From: UBA6898 sp964463135
GTDB taxonomy: Bacteria > Nitrospirota > Thermodesulfovibrionia > Thermodesulfovibrionales > UBA6898
DNA length: 64,000 nt
NCBI GenBank assembly: GCA_964463135.1
Contig: CAYXBA010000008.1
Location: 62,001 to 126,000 of the forward strand
Reading direction: 5' to 3'
The translations under genes and the position numbers were made by a program. Position 1 is the first letter of the stretch. Every line of letters begins with the position of its first letter. Shown here piece after piece: positions 50,603 through 58,736 of the stretch. The notes beneath the pieces were generated by a model. That model ran no database searches. It saw only the letters and a program-made list of their open reading frames with translations, and was not told the DNA's origin.

Positions 50603-50803
50603 CTATTTGCAGAGCTTTAGAGCTGTTTTAAAGCGGCTGTCCATTGCCATAGTCTCGTCAGCGATCGTTTTTAATACCGCGGCCAGGTCCTTTTTCCCGA
50701 GCGCATCAGCCTTCTTTGCCCAATCCTCGTAAGTCTTTGCATGCTCAATATTGTGTTCAGCCCAGTGACCCAACAAATGATTAAGTTTGCTTATTTCATC
50801 CAT
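50603..50803 (-). other. Possible internal translation start for the C-terminal domain of CbiO
   Basis: The codon ATG at 50803 (MDEISKLNHLL) lies exactly at the boundary between ATPase and helical domain and is preceded by AGGAGG with a 4-base spacer. It could yield a free 66-residue His-containing protein in addition to the fusion. This looks like a gene merger in which the old ribosome-binding site survives. Confidence 0.5.
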
Positions 50804-51556
50804 ACGTCCTCCTGATGGTATATCTCTTTTCTGCAGTGACAACGGCAGTTCAAGGTTATTCTCCTCAAGCAGCTGTCTGTTTGACAGCATCTCCTCCGCG
50901 GGTCCGTCAGCTATGACCTTCCCTTCCTTTATGATAATGCAACGCTCGCAGATATCGAGTATAAGGTCAAGATCATGTGAAGCAATGATCTTGGTGTGGT
51001 GAAAATGTCGCAAAAGGTTTATTAATGCCCTTCGTGATTTTGGATCCAGGTGCGAGGCCGGTTCATCCATTACCAGGATGTCAGGCTGCATTGCAATGAC
51101 CGATGCGATCGCAACAGCACTTTTCTGACCGCCGGAAAGGTGGTGGGGAGGCTTGTCCTTCAGTGCCATACAGCCGACGGTTTCGAGCGCCTCCTGAACC
51201 GTCTCAGTGACCCGGTCAGGACTGAGCCCGAGATTGAGCGGGCCGAATGCTACATCGTCAAATACCGTCGGCATGAACAACTGATCATCAGGATTCTGGA
51301 ATATAAGCCCTACCTTTTTCCTGATCTCCTGCCGGGTCTTCGTGTCGAGTGACAGGTCGCCGATCGTTATGTCGCCGCGCTTGGGGAGCAGAAACCCGTT
51401 CGTATGCATGAGAAAGGTAGATTTTCCGGCGCCGTTTGCACCGACGATGCCGACTGATTCCCCATGCGTGATCCTGAGGGAGAGCCCATTGAGAGCGGTG
51501 CTGCCGTCAGGGTAATGGTAATGAACATCTTTAAATTCAACGATATGATGGCTCAT
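50603..51556 (-). CDS. cbiO: ECF-type cobalt/nickel transporter ATPase with C-terminal His-containing domain
   Basis: A 317-residue ABC ATPase that powers the CbiMQO metal-uptake complex. Residues 1-245 carry Walker A GANGAGKSTF, Q-loop LIFQNPDDQLF, signature LSGGQKSAVAIA and Walker B DILVMDEPASHLD. Residues 252-317 form an extra helical domain (KLNHLLGHWAEHNIEHAKTY and onwards) with four to five His residues, of a kind met as a separate small protein or domain in Ni/Co transport loci. Between the two is an in-frame ATG at 50803 with its own GGAGG. It lies 3 bp after cbiQ. Confidence 0.94.
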   Translation of the reverse strand: MSHHIVEFKDVHYHYPDGSTALNGLSLRITHGESVGIVGANGAGKSTFLMHTNGFLLPKRGDITIGDLSLDTKTRQEIRKKVGLIFQNPDDQLFMPTVFDDVAFGPLNLGLSPDRVTETVQEALETVGCMALKDKPPHHLSGGQKSAVAIASVIAMQPDILVMDEPASHLDPKSRRALINLLRHFHHTKIIASHDLDLILDICERCIIIKEGKVIADGPAEEMLSNRQLLEENNLELPLSLQKRDIPSGGRMDEISKLNHLLGHWAEHNIEHAKTYEDWAKKADALGKKDLAAVLKTIADETMAMDSRFKTALKLCK

Positions 51557-51559
51557 CCG

Positions 51560-52366
51560 TTACCCAAGCACCCGCATCGAGAGTCTTCCTATAATGCCGA
51601 CAATGTCATGTGTTCTGAACAGGTACAGGAAAACGATCGTAAGACAGGCAAACAGGACATCAGCCATGCGGAAGCAGTACGTCTTTGAGGTATTGAGCCT
51701 GCCGGCAAATCCGCGCGAAAGCATTGCCTGATAGACCCTTTCAGCCCGCTCCACAGTCCGGAGAAAAAGCGTTCCGAAAAGGTTTATTGCCGGTTTTATG
51801 CCGAGTCCTCTCTTCCCGAAGGACCGCATGTCCCTTGCCCGCACGACCTTCATGGCCTCTTCAACCAGTACAAAGATATACCGGTAGAGAAACAATAGCT
51901 GAGCAACAAATATTTCCGGCATACCCAACTTCTGCAGCGCATGGCAGACTCCCGGGAACGACGTGGTCGCGATGAGGAGCAATGCAGCCGTTAAGGTCAG
52001 AAAAAACTTCAGCATGATCGACAGAAAAGATATCCATCCCCCTGAGACGGAGAATCCGAAGGCCGAGTAAACTGACTGCCTGTCAAGGAGGGGATTGAAG
52101 ATCCCTATGAACACGGCAAAGGATGATACCAAAAAGACCTTCTTGAGTATGAATTTTGCCGGGATGTCGCTGAGCGAAAAAAGCAGAACAGGGAAAAGAA
52201 GAAAAGGCAGAAGTCCGGCTATTTCATACTTGGGGAATGATACGATTGTCACAATGAACGCCAGGGTTGTCAGCAGCTTGGTCCTCGGATCGAGCCGGTG
52301 AATGACCGTGTCACGGTAAGACAGTGCGTCAAGATAGCCGAGATTGAAATATGCGTTATCGAACAT
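51560..52366 (-). CDS. cbiQ: ECF-type cobalt/nickel transporter transmembrane protein
   Basis: A 268-residue membrane T-component linking the CbiM substrate protein to the CbiO ATPases. The N-terminal YRDTVIHRLDPRTKLLTTLAF and the coupling motif ARDMRSFGKRG are typical, along with the later RAERVYQAMLSRGF. Five to six membrane helices fit the family. It is located between cbiM and cbiO with gaps of 29 and 3 bp. Confidence 0.94.
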   Translation of the reverse strand: MFDNAYFNLGYLDALSYRDTVIHRLDPRTKLLTTLAFIVTIVSFPKYEIAGLLPFLLFPVLLFSLSDIPAKFILKKVFLVSSFAVFIGIFNPLLDRQSVYSAFGFSVSGGWISFLSIMLKFFLTLTAALLLIATTSFPGVCHALQKLGMPEIFVAQLLFLYRYIFVLVEEAMKVVRARDMRSFGKRGLGIKPAINLFGTLFLRTVERAERVYQAMLSRGFAGRLNTSKTYCFRMADVLFACLTIVFLYLFRTHDIVGIIGRLSMRVLG

Positions 52367-52395
52367 TGAAGTATATTACCCGAAAGAGTTCCGTT

Positions 52396-53430
52396 TCAGG
52401 AGGATTTCCTGCGCACTGTTCTTATAAGCAGTCCGATCAGCAGGACCGCAAGCAATACCACTCCAGCGCCTGCTAGTCCTGACGCGGATTTTCCGTAATG
52501 CGGTGCAGACCCTGACTCTGAGACCCCGTTCGTCTGCTCCCCGGACTTTTTGAAATTGTAGTCAGGGAGAAGAGCGGTTTTCCCCTGTAGGGCCTTTAGT
52601 GCAGATGCCGTTCCACGCTCTGTTTCAGGAAGTTCCGGCTTGCCGAAGACCCTTTCGATCGACCATTCAAGCCCGTCCGGGTTCGTCGAGGCAACCCAGG
52701 AGAGTGCGCCTCCGGTGACAACGGTGGCAATCAGGAGTAGCGCAACGACTCTCCTGATCGAGATTTCGGCAGACAGCGGTCGGCTGGAAAAAGCAGTTTC
52801 GAGGATCTCCGGACGGGCAGTCCGGATAAAGTTGATCACCCCTGCGGTTACGAATCCCTCAACAAGGCCGATGGCCATATGTACAGGCTGCATAAACAGA
52901 AGGAACGTGCTGAACGGCAGCTCGCTCCTTCCGGACAGTAACGTCTGCATGACCACGGAAAAGGCGCCTAGCTGAAGGCCGATTACACCACCTGTTACTG
53001 ATGCCAGCAAGATTCTGCCGGAGCTGTTTGCGGACTTTGCCAGAGGTTTGTAGATAAACGGATAGGCGATAAAGCAGGGATATATGCCAAGATTCCAGAT
53101 ATTGCAGCCGAGCGCGAGAAGACCGCCATCGGCAAAAAAGAGGGCCTGGACCGTAAGAACCGAGGCCATAACGATAAAAGCCGCATAAGGGCCAAGTATG
53201 ACCGCGAGTATCATACCCCCGCCAAGATGTCCGGACGACCCGGTTGCAGGGATTGTAAAGTTGATCATCTGGGCGGCGAAGATGAAGGCCCCTAAAACAC
53301 CCATGAGCGGTATCATCTTCTCATCCATGGATTCCTTCAGTTTTTTGGAACAAAAGGCGATAGTGCCAAGCGCTCCTGCCCAGAAGGCTGCACCAACTGC
53401 TGGTGAAAGTAAAGCATCTGCCATATGCAT
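52396..53430 (-). CDS. cbiM: Cobalt/nickel transporter substrate-binding membrane protein with PDGLE domain
   Basis: A 344-residue CbiM/NikM S-component. The N-terminus MHMADALLSPAVGAAFW supplies the metal-binding His2, and GSSGHLGGGM has a further conserved His. After seven membrane helices, residues from about 225 contain VASTNPDGLEWSIERVFG and a final membrane helix, which is the PDGLE (CbiN/NikN-like) accessory domain fused in one chain. No separate cbiN is present. Cobalt versus nickel cannot be told by eye. The ATG at 53430 is chosen for the canonical MHM start and a GGTGA upstream. Confidence 0.95.
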   Translation of the reverse strand: MHMADALLSPAVGAAFWAGALGTIAFCSKKLKESMDEKMIPLMGVLGAFIFAAQMINFTIPATGSSGHLGGGMILAVILGPYAAFIVMASVLTVQALFFADGGLLALGCNIWNLGIYPCFIAYPFIYKPLAKSANSSGRILLASVTGGVIGLQLGAFSVVMQTLLSGRSELPFSTFLLFMQPVHMAIGLVEGFVTAGVINFIRTARPEILETAFSSRPLSAEISIRRVVALLLIATVVTGGALSWVASTNPDGLEWSIERVFGKPELPETERGTASALKALQGKTALLPDYNFKKSGEQTNGVSESGSAPHYGKSASGLAGAGVVLLAVLLIGLLIRTVRRKSS

Positions 53431-53432
53431 GG

Positions 53433-53552
53433 TTATTTCACCTTGAATTCTGCCGGGAGGGCTGGCCCAGGTACGGTTTCGGTGTATCCGCTCCCTCTGG
53501 CTTGATCGGCGTTCATCATCAGAAGCTTGGCAAGAATGAAGTTTATGCGCAT
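53433..53552 (-). CDS. 39-residue small ORF ending two bases before cbiM
   Basis: A small open frame starting MRINFILAKLLMMNADQARG and ending AEFKVK-stop. An AGGGGG Shine-Dalgarno lies 7 bases before the ATG at 53552. The stop at 53433-53435 is 2 bases upstream of the cbiM ATG, an arrangement that favours translational coupling. No family is recognised. It may be a leader peptide, a small membrane-associated partner or chance. Confidence 0.4.
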   Translation of the reverse strand: MRINFILAKLLMMNADQARGSGYTETVPGPALPAEFKVK

Positions 53553-53583
53553 TAACAACCCCCTGGATCAAAGAATAATTACT

Positions 53584-53627
53584 GACCTTTTCTCTCCTTC
53601 CTGGAGGGGCTCGCCTTCGTGGCGGTC
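53584..53627 (-). other. Compact three-way-junction-like element in the cbiM leader
   Basis: On the minus strand, GACC and GGTC close two small hairpins: GCC-ACGAA-GGC and CTCC-AGGAA-GGAG. Both loops are purine-rich and end in GAA. It lies just after the leader terminator. It could be a regulatory RNA fold or a genomic repeat; only one copy was seen. Confidence 0.4.
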
Positions 53628-53631
53628 ATAC

Positions 53632-53686
53632 GAACAAAAAAACAAAAACCATGAAGTGTGCGCTTTCATAACGCCTGCCTTCATGG
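53632..53686 (-). terminator. Intrinsic terminator within the 5' leader of cbiM
   Basis: CCATGAAG and CTTCATGG (arms at 53679-53686 and 53649-53656) form a perfect 8-bp stem, with a further inner hairpin (GCGTT/AGCGC), followed on the minus strand by TTTTTGTTTTTTT. No minus-strand gene lies upstream before the divergent purF, so the terminator interrupts the leader of the cbi operon itself. This is the mark of attenuation control. Confidence 0.75.
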
Positions 53687-53689
53687 CCC

Positions 53690-53743
53690 CTTATCCTGTT
53701 CGCTGCGGCCGATTCCGGACTTCATGTCCGTTTCGGTCTGCTG
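53690..53743 (-). promoter_or_regulatory. Folded 5' segment preceding the cbiM terminator, candidate metal-sensing riboswitch
   Basis: From the predicted start, CTGC (5') pairs with GCAG, enclosing CCGA/TCGG and the hairpin CGGAC-ATGAA-GTCCG. The loop ATGAA plus flank matches the terminator arm ATGAAG, so it could pair with CTTCAT as an anti-terminator. The cobalamin-riboswitch B12 box (GCCACTG) is absent. A nickel/cobalt-sensing leader is plausible; the class is not identified. Confidence 0.4.
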
Positions 53744-53744
53744 C

Positions 53745-53774
53745 AGTATAAATAATGTTATTTAGGCCTGTCAA
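53745..53774 (-). promoter_or_regulatory. Predicted promoter of the cbiM operon
   Basis: On the minus strand, TTGACA (53769-53774) and TATACT (53745-53750) are separated by 18 bp, close to consensus. The start of transcription would be near 53738, giving a leader of about 307 nt before cbiM. Confidence 0.65.
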
Positions 53775-53900
53775 TAATGCAATAGTCCATGCTCTGCGTG
53801 ATGTCGATAAAGTGAGTGATGTCCTGCTGTTTGCCAATTGCCCTGGATGTTTATGGTAAAATGAATAACAATTATTTCCCGGAGAGAGTGTCTGCCGCCA

Positions 53901-55400
53901 GTGCACAATAAACTGAGGAACAGTTCAAAGCAAATGCCGTGCGTCCTTAGCCCGCTAACCTGCAGGCAGGGTTCCTATATCCCCTATATCGATAAGTCCG
54001 CTCCCTTTGATAAATTCCACGAAGAGTGTGGCGTCTTCGGCGTGTACGGCCATCCCGAGGCGGCCAACCTTACCTATCTCGGCCTCTATGCCCTGCAGCA
54101 CAGGGGGCAGGAAGGTGCGGGAATCTGCTCATCTGACGCACGGCAGCTCTATATAGAAAAAGGAATGGGGCTTGTGGCTGATATCTTCAGCGAGAAGAGG
54201 CTGAAGAAGCTTCCGGGCCATATTGCCATTGGCCATAACCGCTACTCCACGGCAGGCAGCAGCGTGCTGAAGAACGTCCAGCCAATCGTTGCGAACTTTG
54301 CACTCGGCGCATTAGCACTTGCGCACAACGGCAATCTCGTAAACGCCCCTGAGCTCAGGAAGACCCTGGAGGATGAGGGCGCGATATTCCAGTCAACATC
54401 AGACAGTGAAGTCGTTGTCCATCTGATAGCACATTCCAAGGGCGATAACTTTTCCGAGCGGGTAGCTGAGGCCCTGAAAGCGATCAGCGGAGCTTACAGT
54501 CTCCTTGTTCTGAGAGAAAAAGAGCTTATTGCTGTCCGGGACCCTTATGGTGTCAGGCCGCTCTGTCTTGGCCAGGTGGATGGCGCCTATGTTGTTGCCT
54601 CGGAGACCTGTGCGCTCGATCTGATCAATGCCACCTATATCAGGGACATAGAGCCGGGTGAAATGGTCATTATCAATGACGAAGGCATAACATCAAGGAA
54701 GTTTCTTCTCAGTCCCAGGAAGGCGTTCTGCATATTTGAGTTCATTTATTTTGCCCGGCCTGACAGTAATATATTCGGCGGCCAGAATGTGAACGAGACC
54801 AGAAAAGAGTTTGGCAGACAGCTTGCGCGGGAATCAAAGGTGGATGCAGACCTGGTCATCCCGGTGCCTGACTCCGGCGTTCCCGCGGCCATAGGGTACT
54901 CGGAAGAAAGCGGTATACCCTTCGATTTTGGCCTGATACGAAATCATTATATCGGCAGGACCTTTATCGAGCCGAAACAGAGCATCAGGCACTTTGGCGT
55001 GAAGATCAAGCTGAACCCGGTCAAGAAGCTGATTGAAGGCAAACGCCTGGTTGTTATTGATGATTCTATTGTCAGGGGTACCACAAGCAAGAAGATCGTT
55101 AAAATGCTGAGGGAAACCGGCGGGGCCAAAGAGGTTCATCTCCGGATCAGTTCACCGCCGACCATTATGCCCTGCTATTACGGCATTGACACACCGACGC
55201 GGCAGGAGCTTATTGCGTCGAGCCATGATGTTGAAGAGACCCGAAAATATGTGACTGCAGATTCCCTCGCCTATCTTGGACTCGACGGCCTCAAGAAGAT
55301 CGTAGCGGATGCGGGGAACTACTGTTCAGCCTGCTTTGACAATGTGTACCCGATCAGCTTCCCCGGCGCACATCTTGAGCAGATGGAGTTTTTCTTTTAG
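53901..55400 (+). CDS. purF: Amidophosphoribosyltransferase
   Basis: A 499-residue enzyme that makes phosphoribosylamine from PRPP and glutamine, the first step of purine synthesis. After a 42-residue leader comes the N-terminal nucleophile Cys43 in EECGVFGVYGHPEAA, so a propeptide must be removed. The PRPP loop is VVIDDSIVRGTTSKK. Cysteines in KAFCIFEFIYFARPDS, IMPCYYGID and NYCSACFDN match the 4Fe-4S ligands of the Bacillus-type enzyme. The start codon is uncertain: GTG at 53901 or ATG at 53934. It is divergent from the cbi operon. Confidence 0.95.
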   Translation: MHNKLRNSSKQMPCVLSPLTCRQGSYIPYIDKSAPFDKFHEECGVFGVYGHPEAANLTYLGLYALQHRGQEGAGICSSDARQLYIEKGMGLVADIFSEKRLKKLPGHIAIGHNRYSTAGSSVLKNVQPIVANFALGALALAHNGNLVNAPELRKTLEDEGAIFQSTSDSEVVVHLIAHSKGDNFSERVAEALKAISGAYSLLVLREKELIAVRDPYGVRPLCLGQVDGAYVVASETCALDLINATYIRDIEPGEMVIINDEGITSRKFLLSPRKAFCIFEFIYFARPDSNIFGGQNVNETRKEFGRQLARESKVDADLVIPVPDSGVPAAIGYSEESGIPFDFGLIRNHYIGRTFIEPKQSIRHFGVKIKLNPVKKLIEGKRLVVIDDSIVRGTTSKKIVKMLRETGGAKEVHLRISSPPTIMPCYYGIDTPTRQELIASSHDVEETRKYVTADSLAYLGLDGLKKIVADAGNYCSACFDNVYPISFPGAHLEQMEFFF

Positions 55401-55507
55401 CCTGACATTACGATGGGCTTTCTGCCACCAATACATAGCCTGCTGCACCAGATTCCACAGCTTCTTGTCTCACTGCAGGGCAATTGCATTCAAAATGAGG
55501 TAATGGC

Positions 55508-55849
55508 ATGACGGATTTCATAGTTGTTCTGATCACGGCTCCTAACGAGGCCGATGCTGCAAAGATGGCGAATGATATTGTCTCTTCCGGACTCGCAGCC
55601 TGTGTCAACATCATAAGAAATATCCGCTCTATCTATCGCTGGCAGGGGAAGATAGAGGACGAGGGCGAGGTCCTGATGCTCGCCAAGACAAGAAAAGAGC
55701 GTTTCAATGCCCTTGAAAAGAGGGTAAAAGAACTTCACCCGTATACGGTGCCTGAGATCATTGCCCTTCCGATTATCGCGGGATTTGAAGGATACCTTGG
55801 CTGGTTGAAGGAAGAGACGGCAGGAGATGGCAACGCAGACTCAGCCTGA
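55508..55849 (+). CDS. cutA: CutA-type divalent-cation tolerance protein
   Basis: A 113-residue CutA1 trimeric ferredoxin-like protein. VLITAPNEADAAKMANDIV, the LAACVNIIRNIRSIYRWQGKI block and ELHPYTVPEIIALPI are characteristic. It binds copper and other divalent ions in vitro and was linked to metal tolerance in E. coli, though its true role is unclear. It lies 107 bp after purF on the same strand; an in-frame GAGG precedes the ATG. Confidence 0.93.
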   Translation: MTDFIVVLITAPNEADAAKMANDIVSSGLAACVNIIRNIRSIYRWQGKIEDEGEVLMLAKTRKERFNALEKRVKELHPYTVPEIIALPIIAGFEGYLGWLKEETAGDGNADSA

Positions 55850-55983
55850 AGCGATCTGAGTGCATCGTACGCGAGGCCTGATCAGCTGGTTTTCCCTCTC
55901 AAAAATTTGATAATCAGCCAAAATCATAATTAAAACTTCACGTTGACAATCTGAGCGCAGACTCTTAAAGTTATTTCATAAAT

Positions 55984-56451
55984 ATGACGCAATCAAGATT
56001 TTTTCAATTATCACTGCTATTCCCTTTCATCCTCTGGTTCCTTGGTCTGCTCGTATTCTCGATCGTCAATAAAGAGGGCTATGCCTTTATCATAAAGCAT
56101 ATGTTTGATGCTGTTCGTGTCTTTGTTCCCTATCTTCTGTTTGCTGCAGGAGTCTGGAAGCTGGCAGCGCACAGGCCCCACCGCGTATTGATCCTGATAG
56201 CCTTTGTTGCCCCGATCGTCTGGGGACTTTTTTTTACTTTCTGTTATCTTCTGAATGCAATTGTTACCGATCAGGTGAGAGACCTGAATGTTCTTCTTAT
56301 GATGGCTTTTTGGGCGACACTGGTCGCGTACTTTGCTGAGGCCATCCCGCATATTATCCTCACCATATTCAAGAATGATTTCAGGCCTGAAGTAACAGAA
56401 GAGATCGGCAGCGCATCGCCGGCAGGGCAGTCGTTATCGTCGGAGAGCTGA
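55984..56451 (+). CDS. Four-helix integral membrane protein of unknown function
   Basis: A 155-residue protein with about four predicted membrane helices: FPFILWFLGLLVFSIV, VFVPYLLFAAGVWKLA, VLILIAFVAPIVWGLFFTF and VLLMMAFWATLVAYFAEAI, and a polar tail (DFRPEVTEEIGSASPAGQ). No family is recognised and no Shine-Dalgarno is clear. It is convergent with the 75-codon gene that follows and 134 bp after cutA. Confidence 0.7.
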   Translation: MTQSRFFQLSLLFPFILWFLGLLVFSIVNKEGYAFIIKHMFDAVRVFVPYLLFAAGVWKLAAHRPHRVLILIAFVAPIVWGLFFTFCYLLNAIVTDQVRDLNVLLMMAFWATLVAYFAEAIPHIILTIFKNDFRPEVTEEIGSASPAGQSLSSES

Positions 56452-56460
56452 GCGGGGCTT

Positions 56461-56688
56461 TCAGTTGCTCGGTTCTATCGGTTCGTCATCAGCGTATGTC
56501 CCGAAAAAAGATCCCCGGTCGTCTTCGTCCATAACAACAAAGTAGTCAGCGTCTGTGTAGTCCTGTGTGTCAGCAAGGCGTTTCCAGGTCTCTCCAAAAG
56601 CTGCGGCTATGACCGGCACCCCGTTATACCATTTAAGCTCTTCGTAGTCCGGCGCTTCTTTGAGTTCTTTTTCTGTCAGTCTTTTCAT
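56461..56688 (-). CDS. Small acidic protein of unknown function next to ligA
   Basis: A 75-residue acidic protein (MKRLTEKELKEAPDYEELKW and later DADYFVVMDEDDRGSFFGTY). No membrane segment or known motif. It begins 5 bp after the ligA stop on the same strand, so it is probably co-expressed with ligA. The compact length, even composition and overlap-free fit support a real gene. Confidence 0.65.
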   Translation of the reverse strand: MKRLTEKELKEAPDYEELKWYNGVPVIAAAFGETWKRLADTQDYTDADYFVVMDEDDRGSFFGTYADDEPIEPSN

Positions 56689-56693
56689 GATGG

Positions 56694-58736
56694 TCAGAAC
56701 AATCTCTGCTGTCCTTGGTCTCCTTCGATCATCTCCAGGAGTTTTTCATACGAAATCGTCTTTACTCCCAGGTTATTTGCCTTGTCGAGCTTTGAGCCTG
56801 CATTCTCACCTGCCACGAGATAATCTGTGCTTGCAGAGACAGAAGACGCTGCATGTCCACCTTTGGATTCGATCAGATCCTCCATTTCCTTTCTCGATTT
56901 TGGCAACGTTCCGGTAATGACAAAGGTCATGCCGCTGAAAGGAAGATCTCCCTTGGCCGCGTCGCTAAAGTCGGGGTTTGAGAGGTCCAAACCGAGCTTC
57001 TCCATATCATTAAGCAGTTCGATATTCTTCTGGTCATTGAAAAAAGCTGAAACGGATGTAGCGATCTTTTCCCCGATCTGCTTAATTTCAAGGATTGACT
57101 CTTTCTTTGCATGATAGAGATCATGCAGTGTCCCAAAGTTTCTCGCGAGGAGTTTTGCAGCGTATTCGCCGACATGGAGAATGCCGAGGGCAAAGAAAAA
57201 TCGGGCAAGCGTCGTACGCTTCGAGCGTTCAATTGCATCGATAAGATTTTGCGCAGATCTTTCGGCAAAACGCGGAAGAGCAAGCAGATCTTCCTTCCTG
57301 ATCCTGTATATATCCTCAAAATGCCGGATGAGTCCCTGAGAAACGAAAAGCCCTACATTTTTTTCGCCAAGGCCCTCTATGTCCATACCGCCCCGGGATG
57401 CAAAATGAATAATCTTTTCCTGAACCTGCGCAGGACAATGGAGAGAAACGCATTTTACGGCAACCTCTCCCTGCTCACGAAAAACTGCAGAACCGCAGGC
57501 AGGACATCTGTCAGGAACTGAAAAGATCTTCTCCTTGCCTGTACGTCTGTCCGTGATTACCATTACAACATGAGGAATGACATCACCCGCCCGTTCAACT
57601 ACGACCGTATCCCCGATCCGTATATCCTTTCTCTCGATCTCGTCCCAGTTATGGAGCGTTGAACGGGAGACCGTTACCCCGCCGATCCGTACCGGCTCGA
57701 AGACGGCATAGGGTGTGATCACGCCGGTCCTGCCGACACTGCCGTGAATTTCCCTTACTCTGGTAATGCCCTGGAGAGCCTTGAACTTGTATGCTGTGGC
57801 CCAGCGCGGTTCGCGTGTCTTGACGCCGAGCTTGAGTTGAAGAACAAAGTCATTTACCTTGACCACTGCCCCGTCTGTCTCGAAAGGAAGTGAATCCCGG
57901 TTTTCCTCGAATTTCCGGATAGCCTCGATCACCTGCCCAATGGTCTTTACCCTGACCATTGATGCAGGCATGGGGAGTTTGGCCTCTTTCAGCCATGCCA
58001 TGAATTCTGTCTGGCTTTTGAAACTCAGACCTTTAACTGCGCCAAGGCCATAGCAGGCGAGATGCAGTTTGCGGGATGCGGTCACCTGAGGGTCAAGCTG
58101 ACGCACACTTCCTGCTGACGCGTTTCTCGGGTTTGCAAAAAGAGTTTCCCCGTCCTTTTCTCTCTGCATGTTCAGCTTTTCAAAATCGCTGATATTCATA
58201 TACACTTCACCACGGATATCAATCTCATCAGGGATCCGTTGCCCTTTGATCTTCAGTGGCACTGACCTGATCGTTCTGATATTTTGGGTAACATCCTCTC
58301 CCTCATTGCCGTCGCCGCGTGTGGCAGCTCGCAGGAGAACACCTTTCCGGTAGGTGAGCTCTACTGCAAGGCCGTCTATCTTGGGTTCAACGGTATACTC
58401 GATCTCGTCGTCTGAATTCAGGATGCGTTTCACTTTTCGATCAAATTCCCGCAGTTCGTCATATGAAAAGGCATTGTCGAGCGAGAGCATTGGTTGGGTA
58501 TGTTTTATTTTGCCGAACTTTTCCGAAGAAAGTGCGCCTACCCGCTGCGTCGGCGAATCTGCCGGAACATAGCCATACTTCTCTTCAAGGTCTTTAAGGC
58601 GGCGGTACTGTCTGTCATATTCAGCATCAGAGATGACCGGAGAATCCTCGACATAATACCGATAGCTGTGGTCATTAAGTTCTTTAACGAGTTCTTCTAT
58701 CTCCTGCATAAAGGCCGCGGGGATCTTTTCAGTCAT
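56694..58736 (-). CDS. ligA: NAD-dependent DNA ligase LigA
   Basis: A 680-residue ligase that seals nicks in replication and repair. The adenylation lysine is in EPKIDGLAVEL near residue 120, with the family blocks SLDNAFSYDEL, FANPRNASAGSVRQLDP and VVKVNDF. A four-Cys zinc finger (CPACGSAVF ... CVSLHCPAQ) is followed by helix-hairpin-helix repeats and a C-terminal BRCT domain (about 600-675). The length is typical. It overlaps the cinA-like gene by 8 bp. Confidence 0.97.
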   Translation of the reverse strand: MTEKIPAAFMQEIEELVKELNDHSYRYYVEDSPVISDAEYDRQYRRLKDLEEKYGYVPADSPTQRVGALSSEKFGKIKHTQPMLSLDNAFSYDELREFDRKVKRILNSDDEIEYTVEPKIDGLAVELTYRKGVLLRAATRGDGNEGEDVTQNIRTIRSVPLKIKGQRIPDEIDIRGEVYMNISDFEKLNMQREKDGETLFANPRNASAGSVRQLDPQVTASRKLHLACYGLGAVKGLSFKSQTEFMAWLKEAKLPMPASMVRVKTIGQVIEAIRKFEENRDSLPFETDGAVVKVNDFVLQLKLGVKTREPRWATAYKFKALQGITRVREIHGSVGRTGVITPYAVFEPVRIGGVTVSRSTLHNWDEIERKDIRIGDTVVVERAGDVIPHVVMVITDRRTGKEKIFSVPDRCPACGSAVFREQGEVAVKCVSLHCPAQVQEKIIHFASRGGMDIEGLGEKNVGLFVSQGLIRHFEDIYRIRKEDLLALPRFAERSAQNLIDAIERSKRTTLARFFFALGILHVGEYAAKLLARNFGTLHDLYHAKKESILEIKQIGEKIATSVSAFFNDQKNIELLNDMEKLGLDLSNPDFSDAAKGDLPFSGMTFVITGTLPKSRKEMEDLIESKGGHAASSVSASTDYLVAGENAGSKLDKANNLGVKTISYEKLLEMIEGDQGQQRLF

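Noticed and set aside
52396..53571. Longer cbiM start at 53571
   Set aside because: The extra 47 residues are polar and unlike CbiM. MHMADALLSP at 53430 is the canonical N-terminus with a ribosome-binding site.
53431..53774. Cobalamin riboswitch in the cbiM leader
   Set aside because: The conserved B12 box (GCCACTG) and its usual partner segments were not found on the minus strand, so the leader is described as an unclassified attenuator.
53691..53906. A 71-codon minus-strand open frame upstream of cbiM
   Set aside because: It covers the predicted cbiM promoter and leader hairpins and has no ribosome-binding site or recognisable domain.
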